From contig CAWAFI010000003.1 of assembly GCA_963781285.1 (NCBI GenBank), positions 248,001 through 312,000 of the forward strand: a DNA stretch of 64,000 nucleotides, in the 5' to 3' direction. Of the stretch, positions 17,412 through 26,302 are shown piece after piece (position 1 is the stretch's first letter; the number at the start of each line of letters is the position of its first letter). The notes under the pieces were generated by a model. It was not told the DNA's origin. It did not search any database and was given only the letters and a program-made list of their open reading frames with translations. Both the position numbers and the translations under genes were made by a program. This DNA is from CAIWHR01 sp963781285 (lineage in GTDB: Bacteria; Pseudomonadota; Gammaproteobacteria; Burkholderiales; Casimicrobiaceae).

Positions 17412-18705
17412 GGGCGGGGACCACCGCTTCCAGGTTGCCGTCGAAGCGCGACCGCTTGTGCTCGATGAAGTAGTCGAACTCATCGCGGTACTTGGCGAGG
17501 ATGCCGACCGTCGCGTAGCCCGCCGCGTCGCCCATGCCGCAGATCGTCGTGCCGTCGTTGAGGCGCGAGATCTCGACCAGGCGCTCGAGGTCCTCGGGTC
17601 GGCCGTCACCGGCGACGATGCGATCGATGATCCGATGCATCCAGCCCATGCCTTCGCGGCACGGCGTGCACTGACCGCAGGACTCGTGGTGGTAGAAGCG
17701 CAGCATCACCTGCAGGAGCCGCACCATGCACGTGCCCTCGGCGATCACGATCATCCCGCCCGAGCCGAGCGAAGAGCCGGCGGACTCGAGCGACTGCTTG
17801 TCGTAGGTCAGTGGCTCGCATTCCGCCGCCGTCAGCACTTTGGTCGAGATGCCGCCGGGGACGATGCACTTCAGCTTCTTCCCGCCGAGGATGCCGCCGC
17901 AGTCGTCGTACAGGAACTTCGTGAGCGGGTACCCGTATTCGACTTCGTAGACGCCGGGCCGCTCGATGTGGCCCGAGATGGAGACGAGCTGGGTGCCGGG
18001 GCACTTCGGCGTGCCGATTTTCTTGAACGCCTCGGCGCCACCGGTGATGATCCCGGCAACGTTGGACAGTGTCTCGACGTTGTTGACGACCGTCGGCCGC
18101 TGAAATAGCCCCTTCACGGTCAGGCGCGGAGGGCGGTTACGCGGGTAGCCGCGCTTGCCCTCGACCGAGGCCAGGAGTCCGGATGCCTCGCCGCACACGT
18201 ACGATCCCGCGCCGCGGATCACATTGATGTCGCACGCGAAACCGGTGCCGAGGATCCGTTCGCCGAGCAGGCCTGCGGCGTACGCCTCCTCGATCGCTGC
18301 CGCGAGCCGGCGGTAGGGCAGGTCGAATTCGCCGCGGATGTAGACGAACGCGTGCCGGACCTGCAGCGCGTGGGAGGCGATCGCCATCGACTCGAGCAGC
18401 AAGTGTGGCGAGTGCTCGAGGATCCAGCGGTCCTTGAACGTCCCCGGCTCCCCTTCGTCGGCATTGGCGCAGAGGAAGTGTGCCTGGTTGTCGTCGAGAT
18501 TCACGACTGTCCACTTGCGCCCGACCGGGAAGGCAGCGCCGCCGTGGCCGAGCAGGCCCGAAGCCGTCACTTCCTTGGTCACGTCCTGCGGCGCCATCGC
18601 CAGCGCCTTGGCAAGCGCGGAGTAGCCGCCGCGCCCACGGTAGTCTGCCAGCGTGTGCGACGTGGCAGTGACCGGGAAGGTCATGATGAGCTGCCGGCCG
18701 GGCAT
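17404..18705 (-). CDS. nuoF: divergent NADH-quinone oxidoreductase subunit F
   Basis: NADH- and FMN-binding subunit of complex I, 433 aa. The FMN segment ANADEGEPGTFKDR and the N3 cluster motif ESCGQCTPCREG with a later Cys in GTTICGMGD are conserved. However, the glycine-rich nucleotide loop reads GHGGAAFPVG instead of the near-invariant GRGGAGFPTG, and GEASGLLASVEG replaces GEETALIESLEG. This is therefore a divergent NuoF. The ATG at 18705 shares one base with the nuoE stop (TAATG). The product pairs with NuoE and NuoG, which lie next to it. Confidence 0.93.
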   Translation of the reverse strand: MPGRQLIMTFPVTATSHTLADYRGRGGYSALAKALAMAPQDVTKEVTASGLLGHGGAAFPVGRKWTVVNLDDNQAHFLCANADEGEPGTFKDRWILEHSPHLLLESMAIASHALQVRHAFVYIRGEFDLPYRRLAAAIEEAYAAGLLGERILGTGFACDINVIRGAGSYVCGEASGLLASVEGKRGYPRNRPPRLTVKGLFQRPTVVNNVETLSNVAGIITGGAEAFKKIGTPKCPGTQLVSISGHIERPGVYEVEYGYPLTKFLYDDCGGILGGKKLKCIVPGGISTKVLTAAECEPLTYDKQSLESAGSSLGSGGMIVIAEGTCMVRLLQVMLRFYHHESCGQCTPCREGMGWMHRIIDRIVAGDGRPEDLERLVEISRLNDGTTICGMGDAAGYATVGILAKYRDEFDYFIEHKRSRFDGNLEAVVPAHA

Positions 18706-19169
18706 TACTTCAACTCCTCGAGCAGCGCATCGAGCTTTTCGATGCTCATGTCCTCGTGATACGCGTCGTTGACCATCACGACCGGTGCGGTGCCGCACGA
18801 GCCGAGGCACTCGACCGTCGACAGCGTGTAACGCCCGTCCGGCGTCGTCTGTCCCGGCTTGACGCCGAGCTTTTGCGCGAGGTGGTCGATGAGCCGCTCG
18901 GCGCTTCGCATCGAACAGGTGACGTTGCGACAGCACTGCACGTGCCAGCGACCGATCGGTTGGCGCCGGAACTGCGTGTAGAACGACAGGACTTCCTCGA
19001 TCTGAATCCGCGGGACGCCCAGGTATTCGACCAGTCCGTCGATGTCGCTGTCCGCGACGTAGCCGCGATCCTCCTGGATCCGGCGCACGCATGGCATGAC
19101 GAGAGAGGACTCGAAGCCCGCCGGGAAGCGCGTCTTCCACTTCTCGAACTCGGGAATCAGGTGCTTCAC
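18705..19169 (-). CDS. nuoE: NADH-quinone oxidoreductase subunit E
   Basis: Thioredoxin-fold [2Fe-2S] subunit (N1a) of the complex I NADH module, 154 aa. Four ligands are visible as CRNVTC and CLGSC. The N-terminal helical bundle with RRIQEDRGYV and EEVLSFYTQF matches the family. The ATG overlaps the nuoD stop by 4 nt, and its stop shares a base with the nuoF start. Confidence 0.95.
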   Translation of the reverse strand: MKHLIPEFEKWKTRFPAGFESSLVMPCVRRIQEDRGYVADSDIDGLVEYLGVPRIQIEEVLSFYTQFRRQPIGRWHVQCCRNVTCSMRSAERLIDHLAQKLGVKPGQTTPDGRYTLSTVECLGSCGTAPVVMVNDAYHEDMSIEKLDALLEELK

Positions 19170-20377
19170 CGATCACACTCCCCGCCGATCATGTTGACGG
19201 AGCCGAAGGTCGGCACAATGTCGGCGAGCTGGTAGCCGTCGAGCATCCGGTGCACGCCACCCATGTGGACGAAGGACGGCGCGCGGACGTGAACCTTGTA
19301 CGGAACGCCTTCGCCGGTGCTGACGAGGTAGAAGCCGAGTTCGCCGTTGGGCGATTCGTGCGCGCTGTAGACTTCGCCGGCAGGCACCTTCGGGCCGTCC
19401 ATGATCACCTTGAAGTGGTTGATCAGCGACTCGATCTCGGTGTAGACGAGGCTCTTCTCGGGCAGCACGCAGCGGCGGTCGTCGACGTTGATCGCGCCGG
19501 CCGGCAGCATGTCCATCAGCTGCCGGATCATGTGCACCGACTCGTCCATCTCGCGCATGCGCACGTAGTAACGGTCGTAGTTGTCGCCCTTGATCCCGAC
19601 GGGAACCTCGAAGTCGAGTTCGGCGTAGGCGAGGTACGGGGTGTCCTTGCGCAGGTCGCGCGGAGCGCCTGTGGAGCGCAGGATCGGTCCGGTGTAGCCC
19701 CAGTTGATGGCGTCGGCGGACGAGATCACGCCGACGTTGCGCATCCGGTCGATGAAAATGCGGTTGCGATCGACGAGGCCGTGGACGCGCGCGACGAAGT
19801 CCTCATACTGGTCCAGGATCTCGCCCAGCCTCTTGAGCCACCCGTCGGGGAGGTCGCGAGCGAGCCCGCCGATGCGACCGTATGTGTACGTCACCCGGGC
19901 GCCGGTCAGATGCGCGAGGTGCTCGTACATGTAGTCGCGGATCATCACGAGATAGAGGAACGCCGTCATCGCGCCCAGCTCCATCAGGCCGGCGGCGATG
20001 CACGTAAGGTGGTCGGTGAGGCGCGAATATTCGGACAGCAGCGTGCGCAGGTACCGGCAGCGCGGCGTGATCTCGATCCCCATCAGCTTCTCGACCGCCT
20101 CGCAGTACGCGAAATCGTTGATCAGCGCCGACACGTAGTTGAGCCGGTCGACGTAGGGAATCAGGTTGTGCCACGTGTGCGACTCGCACTCCTTTTCGAA
20201 GCCGCGATGCAGGTAGCCGCAGTGGACGTCCGTGCGCAGCACGCGCTCGCCGTCCAGCTCGGCGATGATCTGCACGGTGCCGTGCGTGGCGGGGTGCGAC
20301 GGCCCGATGTTGACGATGACCGTGTCGTCGCGCTCGCTCTTCGTGAAGGCGGGGCGGACCGGGTTGGGCAGTTGCAT
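19166..20377 (-). CDS. nuoD: NADH-quinone oxidoreductase subunit D
   Basis: 49-kDa-type subunit of complex I that forms the quinone pocket with NuoB and NuoH. About 403 aa from the ATG at 20377; a GTG at 20383 would add two residues. IGPSHPATHGTVQI, CGYLHRGFEKECE and RTLLSEYSRLTDHL are clear family signatures, including the His and Tyr of the quinone site. It lies 13 nt after the nuoC stop. Confidence 0.96.
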   Translation of the reverse strand: MQLPNPVRPAFTKSERDDTVIVNIGPSHPATHGTVQIIAELDGERVLRTDVHCGYLHRGFEKECESHTWHNLIPYVDRLNYVSALINDFAYCEAVEKLMGIEITPRCRYLRTLLSEYSRLTDHLTCIAAGLMELGAMTAFLYLVMIRDYMYEHLAHLTGARVTYTYGRIGGLARDLPDGWLKRLGEILDQYEDFVARVHGLVDRNRIFIDRMRNVGVISSADAINWGYTGPILRSTGAPRDLRKDTPYLAYAELDFEVPVGIKGDNYDRYYVRMREMDESVHMIRQLMDMLPAGAINVDDRRCVLPEKSLVYTEIESLINHFKVIMDGPKVPAGEVYSAHESPNGELGFYLVSTGEGVPYKVHVRAPSFVHMGGVHRMLDGYQLADIVPTFGSVNMIGGECDR

Positions 20378-20390
20378 GTCCACGGCGGCG

Positions 20391-20864
20391 TTACCTGATG
20401 TAGGGCACGAGCGGCTGCTCGTGCTCCTTCGCGTAGTCCTTGCGCAGGGGATGGCCGACGAACCCCTCGTACAGCAGGATCGGGCGCAGGTCGGCGTTGC
20501 CGCGAAAGACGATGCCGTACATGTCGTGGCATTCGCGCTCCATGTACCGGGCGGAGTCGTACAGTGCGGTCAGCGAGTCGACCGTCGGATCGCCTTCGGG
20601 CACGCGCGTCTTCAGCCGGACGCGGACATGGTGCTGCGTCGAGTAGAAGTGCCAGACGACCTCGAAGCGGGGGACCTGCGGGAGCCAGTCGACCGCGGTC
20701 ACGTCGAGGAAGAGGTCGAAGCCGAATTCGCTCTTGAGCTTCCGCACGACATCGAGCACGACGGCAGGCTGAACCGCGAACACCGCAACTTCGTGCGCGA
20801 CCGAGGCCTCCGTCGTCAGCGGGCGCAGCTCCTCCTGCAGACGATCGTGGATACCTGCGGACAC
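20391..20864 (-). CDS. nuoC: NADH-quinone oxidoreductase subunit C
   Basis: 30-kDa-type subunit of complex I, about 157 aa from the GTG at 20864, two bases after the nuoB stop. The family signature is present as YDSARYMERECHDMYGIVFRG followed by ADLRPILLYEGF and HPLRKDY. It is a short form of NuoC (usually about 170-220 aa), lacking some N-terminal residues. No better upstream start exists because the frame there lies inside nuoB. Confidence 0.93.
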   Translation of the reverse strand: MSAGIHDRLQEELRPLTTEASVAHEVAVFAVQPAVVLDVVRKLKSEFGFDLFLDVTAVDWLPQVPRFEVVWHFYSTQHHVRVRLKTRVPEGDPTVDSLTALYDSARYMERECHDMYGIVFRGNADLRPILLYEGFVGHPLRKDYAKEHEQPLVPYIR

Positions 20865-20866
20865 GT

Positions 20867-21382
20867 TCAAAATTCCCTGGTGAGGATCGGGTGGCGCCCG
20901 CGGGCGATCATGTCCTGCAGTTTCATGATCCCGTCGATCACCATTTCGGGTCGGGGCGGGCAGCCGGGCACGTAGATGTCGACCGGAATGATCCGATCGA
21001 TCCCCGCGACCGCCGCGTAGTTCTGGTAGAAGCCGCCGGACGTGGCACAGACGCCGAACGCCATCACCCACTTCGGCTCGCACATCTGCTCGTAGACCTT
21101 GAGCAGGACCGGCGCCTGCTTGTGCGTCACCGTGCCTACGACCATCAGCAGGTCGGCCTGCCGCGGCGAAAATCGCGGCAGCGCCGCGCCGAAGCGGTCG
21201 GTATCGTACGGTGTCGAGCTCACCGCCATGAATTCCATCGCGCAGCATGCGGTGACGAACGGGTACGGAAAGATCGAGAACTTGCGCGCCCACCCGATGA
21301 GCTCGTCCTTCTTCGTCGTCAGGTACTCGAATGCCTGCGACTTCGAGCCGGCCGCGTGGATCGGAATCGTCTTGACGCCCAT
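20867..21382 (-). CDS. nuoB: NADH-quinone oxidoreductase subunit B
   Basis: Holds terminal [4Fe-4S] cluster N2 of complex I. 171 aa with the diagnostic adjacent cysteines in FVTACCAMEFMA, the third in GVCATSGGFY and the fourth in YVPGCPPRPE. The ATG at 21382 is 2 nt after the nuoA stop; the longer frame upstream lies within nuoA. Confidence 0.97.
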   Translation of the reverse strand: MGVKTIPIHAAGSKSQAFEYLTTKKDELIGWARKFSIFPYPFVTACCAMEFMAVSSTPYDTDRFGAALPRFSPRQADLLMVVGTVTHKQAPVLLKVYEQMCEPKWVMAFGVCATSGGFYQNYAAVAGIDRIIPVDIYVPGCPPRPEMVIDGIMKLQDMIARGRHPILTREF

Positions 21383-21384
21383 GA

Positions 21385-21750
21385 TCACTCGGTGACGGCC
21401 TCGAGCAGGCGCGCCTTGTACACGTAGAGCAGGATCAGGACGAGCAGGAAGACGAAGATGCCGAAGGTCGCCAGCATGAAGCCCGTGACCGGCTGCGCGC
21501 CCAGCGCCCAGATGAACAGGAAGACGGTCTCGAGGTCGAACAGGATGAATACGATGGCGACCGCGTAGTACTTGATCGGGACTGCCTTGACGTTGCGCGT
21601 GTCGACTGGCGTCGCGCCGCATTCGAACGGTTCGAGCTTGGTTTCCGTCGCCTTCGGCTTCGGGCCCAGGAAGCGATTCATCAGCAGCGTGACGAACACG
21701 AAGCCCAGGATCGCCAGCATGTACAGCAGGAACACGACGTATGGGTTCAT
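21385..21750 (-). CDS. nuoA: NADH-quinone oxidoreductase subunit A
   Basis: First gene of the nuo operon, a three-TM membrane subunit of 121 aa. FECGATPVDTRNVKAVPIKYY, the loop that lines the quinone channel, and FDLETVFLFIWAL are characteristic. The ATG at 21750 gives the normal length; an upstream start at 21777 is possible but adds an uncharacteristic HPARHRPA prefix. Two FNR-like sites lie upstream. Confidence 0.96.
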   Translation of the reverse strand: MNPYVVFLLYMLAILGFVFVTLLMNRFLGPKPKATETKLEPFECGATPVDTRNVKAVPIKYYAVAIVFILFDLETVFLFIWALGAQPVTGFMLATFGIFVFLLVLILLYVYKARLLEAVTE

Positions 21751-21792
21751 TGCGGGCCGGTGCCGAGCGGGGTGCACATCAGACGTGCATGC

Positions 21793-21834
21793 AGCCTAGT
21801 GGCAACACCCCTGCGACAGGTTGACGCAGATCAA
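21793..21834 (-). promoter_or_regulatory. candidate FNR/Anr-activated nuo promoter (proximal box)
   Basis: TTGACGCAGATCAA at 21821-21834 is a near-perfect FNR/Anr palindrome 71 bp upstream of nuoA. On the minus strand, TAGGCT (21798-21793) starts 29.5 bp from the box centre, the spacing of a class-II site centred near -41.5. The -10 match is modest (T-A...T). Operator seen in sequence; regulator identity inferred. Confidence 0.6.
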
Positions 21835-21859
21835 CGCCCTTGGCGGAACGCGCGACGCG

Positions 21860-21873
21860 TTGACACAGGTCAA
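21860..21873 (-). promoter_or_regulatory. second FNR/Anr-like box upstream of nuoA
   Basis: TTGACACAGGTCAA is a perfect TTGAC/GTCAA dyad, centred 39 bp upstream of the proximal box. If the proximal box is at -41.5 this one is near -80.5, so tandem control of nuo by an FNR-family protein is possible. It lies 18 bp past the malic enzyme stop. Confidence 0.55.
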
Positions 21874-21891
21874 CGGCGAGCGCCGGCACCC

Positions 21892-23571
21892 CTACGGGCC
21901 GCTCGTCACATAGGTTGCGTAGTGCGGGTCGTACATCTGCGAACGCACGTACGAGAGCACGTCCGGCGGTTCCGGCGCCCCGGCAAGGCCCTGCCGGTAC
22001 GCCACCCCGGCGACCGCGGCGGCGATCTGCGCGGACACCTCGCGAATCCTGGCGAGCGGCGGGTAGAGGCTTCCCTGCGCGAGATCGGCTTCGGTGACCT
22101 GCCCGGCGAGCGTCTGCGCGGCGGTGAGGAACATCGCGTCGGTGATCCGACGCGCGCGGCCGACGATCGCGCCCAGGCCCACGCCAGGGAAGATGTACGA
22201 GTTGTTGCCCTGCCGCGGCACGAAAGTCTTCCCGGCCAGCGTCACCGGATCGAACGGGCTGCCCGAGGCGAACAGCGCCCGCCCGCCGCTCCATTCGTAC
22301 GCCTGCGCCGCCGTGCATTCCGATTTCGACGTCGGATTCGACAGCGCGAAGATGATCGGCCTTTCATTTCCCTTGCCCATCTCCTCGACGACCTCGCGCG
22401 TGAAGGCGCCGCCGACGGCGGCGACGCCGATGATCGCCGTCGGCTGCACCGCCTTGATCGCGGCCAGGAAATCCCTGACTGCTGCATGGTCATGCGCGTA
22501 GGGAGCCTTGTGCCGCCCGAGGTCGCCGCGGCTCTTGACGACGAGCCCCTGCGAGTCGACGAGCCAGCAGCGCGCGCGCGCCGCCGGTCGCGGCACGCCC
22601 GCTTCGACCATCGCCTCGACCGCGAGGTCGGCGATGCCGGTCGCGGCTTCGCCGGCGCCAAAGAACAGCAGCCTTTGCGTCGCGAGCGTGCCTCCGCTGA
22701 TACGCAGCGCCGACAGGATGCCGGCGAGCGCGACCGCCGCCGTGCCCTGGATATCGTCGTTGAACGTGCAGATGCGGTCGCGGTATTTCGCGAGCAGCCG
22801 GAACGCGTTGTGATTGGCGAAATCTTCGAACTGCACGACCACGCCGGGGAAGACCTCCTGCGTCGCGGCGATGAACTCCTCGACCAGATCGTCGTAGGGC
22901 TGCCCGGTGAGGCGCGCCTGCTGCAGCCCGATGTAGAGCGGGTCGCCCCGCAGCGCCGCATTGTTGGTCCCGACGTCCAGGATCACCGGCAGGCATTGCG
23001 TCGGGTGGACGCCGGCGCCGGCAGTGTAGAGCGCGAGCTTGCCGACCGGGATGCCCATGCCGTTGGCGCCGAGGTCACCCAGGCCGAGGATGCGCTCGCC
23101 GTCGGTAACGACGATGATCCGCACGTCGTGATACGGCCAGTTGCGCAGCACGCTCGCGATCCGGCCGCGGTCGGTGGCGCCGATGAAGAGGCCCCGCGGT
23201 CGCTGGAAGATGTGCCCGAACTGCTGGCAGGCGAGACCGACCGTCGGCGTGTAGATGATCGGCATCATCTCGTCCGGATGGTCGATGACGATGCGGAAGA
23301 ACAATGCCTCGTTGCGGTCGTGCAGCGCGTTGAGATTGATGTATTTTTCGAGGTCCGACGGCTCGCGGCGGAAATTCTCCAGCACGCGCGCCACCTGCTC
23401 CTCCTGCGAGCAGACGTGCGACGGCAGCAGGCCGCGCAGGCCGAGCACGTCGCGCTCGGCGTTGGTGAACGCCGTGCCCTTGTTCAGCGTCGGCTCGCGC
23501 AGCAGCGCTAGCCCGCGGGGAAGCCACGCCGGCGCACCGGCGGGCACACGCCCCGGGTCGGGGTCCATCAT
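21892..23571 (-). CDS. maeA: NAD(P)-dependent malic enzyme
   Basis: Oxidative decarboxylation of malate to pyruvate and CO2, cytoplasmic. 559 aa, the length of the large (MaeA/eukaryote-like) class. Landmarks: TAFTNAERDVLGLRGLLP, YTPTVGLACQQFG, VVTDGERILGLGDLGANGMGIPVGKLALYTAGAG, FNDDIQGTAAVALAG (metal and substrate residues) and FGAGEAATGIADL (nucleotide fold). Two adjacent ATGs lie at 23571 and 23568, with AGGAGA upstream. It follows the 2-oxoacid oxidoreductase genes on the same strand, so malate-derived pyruvate would feed that enzyme. I chose maeA from length and motifs; cofactor preference is not certain. Confidence 0.92.
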   Translation of the reverse strand: MMDPDPGRVPAGAPAWLPRGLALLREPTLNKGTAFTNAERDVLGLRGLLPSHVCSQEEQVARVLENFRREPSDLEKYINLNALHDRNEALFFRIVIDHPDEMMPIIYTPTVGLACQQFGHIFQRPRGLFIGATDRGRIASVLRNWPYHDVRIIVVTDGERILGLGDLGANGMGIPVGKLALYTAGAGVHPTQCLPVILDVGTNNAALRGDPLYIGLQQARLTGQPYDDLVEEFIAATQEVFPGVVVQFEDFANHNAFRLLAKYRDRICTFNDDIQGTAAVALAGILSALRISGGTLATQRLLFFGAGEAATGIADLAVEAMVEAGVPRPAARARCWLVDSQGLVVKSRGDLGRHKAPYAHDHAAVRDFLAAIKAVQPTAIIGVAAVGGAFTREVVEEMGKGNERPIIFALSNPTSKSECTAAQAYEWSGGRALFASGSPFDPVTLAGKTFVPRQGNNSYIFPGVGLGAIVGRARRITDAMFLTAAQTLAGQVTEADLAQGSLYPPLARIREVSAQIAAAVAGVAYRQGLAGAPEPPDVLSYVRSQMYDPHYATYVTSGP

Positions 23572-23630
23572 CTGTCGTCTCCTCGTCGGCCCGCGCCGGC
23601 ACGCCCTCGCGTCGCCGCGGCGGCAGCGCA

Positions 23631-25259
23631 TCAGTTCGTTTCGGGCACCATCTTGATCGCGCCGCACGGGCATTCCGCCGCGCAGATGCCGCAGCCCTTG
23701 CAGTAGTCGAAGTTGAACTGGAAGCGCTTGCCCGGTCCCAGCTTGATCACCGCGTTGTCGGGGCACACGCCATAGCAGTTGTCGCATTCGAAGCAGTTGC
23801 CGCACGAGAGGCAGCGCCGCGCCTCGAACAGCGCGTTGGTTTCGTCGAGGCCGCTCACGACCTCGTCGAAGGTCGACGTGCGGCGGACAATGTCGAGCCG
23901 CGGGCGGACCATGTGCGGCGCATCGGCGTAATACCAGGCATTGAGCTTGTCGAAGTCGGCAAGCTCGTGCTTCGGTGGCGGCGCGTACTTGGTTCCCCGG
24001 AGCCACGCGTCGATGTGCCGCGCAGCCTTCTTGCCGTGGCCGACGGCAACGGTGACGGTGCGCTCCGAAGGCACCATGTCGCCGCCTGCGAAAATGCCCG
24101 CGTAGCCTGTCATCATGTTCGGGCCGACCTCTACAGTGCCGTTCTTGATCGCCAATCCTGGCACACCGGAAAGCAGCGACAGGTCGACGTCCTGCCCCAG
24201 CGCCAGCACCAGCGAATCGGCCTCGAGTGTCTCGAACTCGCCGGTCGGCTGGGGGAACCCTTTGGCGTCGAGCGTCATCTTCTCGACGGTCAGCGTGCCC
24301 TCGTCGGCCATGTTCTTGATCGTGGAAAGCCACTTGATCAGCACGCCTTCCTGCAGCGCTTCCTCGACCTCGAAGTCGTGTGCGGGCATCTTCTCGCGTG
24401 TGCGCCGATAGACGATGATCGCCTCGGTCGCGCCCAACCGCTTCGCGGTGCGAGCGACGTCGAGTGCCGTATTGCCGCCGCCGTATATGACCACACGGCG
24501 TCCCAGCATCGGCTTTTCCTCGCCTTCCATTCCGCGCAGCACCGACACGGCGTCGAGCATCCGCGCGGCCTCGCCGGCGGGGATGTAGGCGCGCTTGCCG
24601 ATGTGTGCGCCGACGGCGAGGAACGCCGCGTCGAACCGGCCCTCCTTCATCGTCGCGCGGATGTCCGCGACCTTGGTGTTGAGAACGAGCTCGACGCCCA
24701 TGTCGAGAATGCGCCGCACTTCCGCGTCGAGCACGTCGCGCGGCAGCCGGTACTTCGGGATCCCGAAGCGCATCATCCCGCCCGCGAGCGGGCCCGCTTC
24801 GACGATCGTCGCACGGTGGCCGAGGCGACGCAGGTGGTACGCCGCGGACAGGCCGGACGGGCCCGCGCCGACGACCAGCACCCGCTTGCCCGATTCCTCC
24901 GGCGGCGGCGCGAACTTCCATCCGCGTTTGATCGCCTCGTCGCCGAGGAAGCGCTCGACCGCGTTGATGCCGACGGCCTCGTCGAGCTTGCCGCGGTTGC
25001 ATGCGCCCTGGCAGGGGTGGTAGCAGACGCGCCCCATGATCGCGGCCAGCGGGTTGTTCTGGGTGAGCGCGCGCCAGGCGGCCTCGTAGTCGCCGCCCTC
25101 GGCGTGATAGAGCCACCCCTGGATGTCCTCGCCTGCCGGACAGGCCGCGTTGCACGGCGGCAATCGGTCGACGTAGAGGGGCCGCGACGTTCGCCACGAG
25201 CCGGTCTTGTTGGCGAGGCTCGAACCGACGTCGAGCGTGATCGCGAACGGCTTATCCAT
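23631..25259 (-). CDS. GltD-like FAD oxidoreductase fused to a 2x[4Fe-4S] ferredoxin domain
   Basis: 542 aa. The N-terminal Fe-S domain has CNAACPAGEDIQ and CYHPCQGACNRG. A GltD/NfnB-type flavin module follows with GAGPSGLSAAYHLRRLGH (FAD), GGGNTALDVARTAKRLGA (NADPH-type Rossmann) and FAGGDMV. The C-terminus carries CFECDNCYGVCP and CKGCGICAAECPCGAI, which resembles the delta (ferredoxin) subunit of pyruvate:ferredoxin oxidoreductase. Its start overlaps the porB end by 8 nt, and no separate delta subunit exists, so it probably transfers electrons between the Por complex and NAD(P). Similar proteins accompany 2-oxoacid oxidoreductases in other betaproteobacteria. Confidence 0.82.
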   Translation of the reverse strand: MDKPFAITLDVGSSLANKTGSWRTSRPLYVDRLPPCNAACPAGEDIQGWLYHAEGGDYEAAWRALTQNNPLAAIMGRVCYHPCQGACNRGKLDEAVGINAVERFLGDEAIKRGWKFAPPPEESGKRVLVVGAGPSGLSAAYHLRRLGHRATIVEAGPLAGGMMRFGIPKYRLPRDVLDAEVRRILDMGVELVLNTKVADIRATMKEGRFDAAFLAVGAHIGKRAYIPAGEAARMLDAVSVLRGMEGEEKPMLGRRVVIYGGGNTALDVARTAKRLGATEAIIVYRRTREKMPAHDFEVEEALQEGVLIKWLSTIKNMADEGTLTVEKMTLDAKGFPQPTGEFETLEADSLVLALGQDVDLSLLSGVPGLAIKNGTVEVGPNMMTGYAGIFAGGDMVPSERTVTVAVGHGKKAARHIDAWLRGTKYAPPPKHELADFDKLNAWYYADAPHMVRPRLDIVRRTSTFDEVVSGLDETNALFEARRCLSCGNCFECDNCYGVCPDNAVIKLGPGKRFQFNFDYCKGCGICAAECPCGAIKMVPETN

Positions 25260-26292
25260 TCGCGGCCTCCCGGTCGAGCAATCCGAACCGGCCGATATTG
25301 CGGTCGGCGATCGCCTGGATCTGCTGGAGCCGCGCCGTGTCCGGCTCGCGGCCGAACAGGTGAACGAACCGCTTCTGCAGCTGCAGATACTCGGTCACCG
25401 GCACCGGGCGCCGGATCTTCGTGCGGCCGGTGATCTCCCCATGCTCGGCCTCGAACAACGGAAAGAGCCCCGATTCGACCGCAAGCCGTGCGACCCTGAT
25501 CGTGTCCGCAGGATTCGAGCCCCAGCCGAGCGGACACGGAACATGGATGTGGACGTAGCGTGCACCGTGGATTCCCATCGCGCGCGTCACCTTGTACTCG
25601 AGGTCGCGCAGGTTGGCGACACTCGCCGTCGCGACGTACGGGATGCCGTGCGCCATCGCGATCAGCGGCACGTTCTTGCCGGTCCCGAAGACGTTGCCCG
25701 GCTCACGGCCGACTGCCATCGTCGTCGCCGTACGCGCGGCGGGCGGCGTGGCGCTCGAACGCTGCACGCCAGTGTTCATGTACGCCTCGTTGTCGTAGCA
25801 GATGTAGAGCACGTCGTCGTTGCGCTCGAACATCCCGGACAGGCAGCCGAAACCGATGTCGGTGGTGCCGCCGTCGCCGCCCTGCGCGATGACGCGAACG
25901 TCTCCGCGGCCCTTGATGCGCATCGCGGCGGCGACTCCCGAGGCGACCGCCGCGGCGTTGCCGAACAGCGAGTGAATCCACGGGATCTGCCACGAGGTCT
26001 CGGGATACGGCGTCGAGAACACCTCGAGACACCCGGTCGCGTTGACGGCGATCACCTGGTTGTTCGCCGCGCGCATCGCGGCGTCGATTGCATAGCGGGC
26101 GCCCAGCGCCTCGCCGCAACCCTGGCACGCGCGGTGCCCGGAGTTGAGCGAGTTGGTGCGCTCCATGTTGGCCTGCACCGCGCGCTCGTTCTCGGCGAGC
26201 AACCGGTTACCGACGGTGAACGTCCCGGTCTGGTAGAACTTGACCGCCTGCAGCGGCGGCGCTGCGCCACCGGACAACTTGCCGTTACTCAT
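25252..26292 (-). CDS. porB: 2-oxoacid (pyruvate):ferredoxin oxidoreductase beta subunit
   Basis: TPP-binding subunit of the anaerobic 2-oxoacid oxidoreductase that converts pyruvate plus CoA to acetyl-CoA, CO2 and reduced ferredoxin. 346 aa. TPP/Mg motif GDGGTTDIGFG runs on to NDDVLYICYDNEAYMNTGVQ. Fe-S ligands appear in HRACQGCGEALGAR, ATGCLEVF and PCPLGWG. The stop overlaps the flavoprotein start by 8 nt, and porA lies 10 nt upstream. Pyruvate is the most likely substrate given the malic enzyme in the same operon; 2-oxoglutarate or another 2-oxoacid cannot be ruled out. Confidence 0.9.
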   Translation of the reverse strand: MSNGKLSGGAAPPLQAVKFYQTGTFTVGNRLLAENERAVQANMERTNSLNSGHRACQGCGEALGARYAIDAAMRAANNQVIAVNATGCLEVFSTPYPETSWQIPWIHSLFGNAAAVASGVAAAMRIKGRGDVRVIAQGGDGGTTDIGFGCLSGMFERNDDVLYICYDNEAYMNTGVQRSSATPPAARTATTMAVGREPGNVFGTGKNVPLIAMAHGIPYVATASVANLRDLEYKVTRAMGIHGARYVHIHVPCPLGWGSNPADTIRVARLAVESGLFPLFEAEHGEITGRTKIRRPVPVTEYLQLQKRFVHLFGREPDTARLQQIQAIADRNIGRFGLLDREAANG

Positions 26293-26302
26293 CTGCTTAT
26301 CC

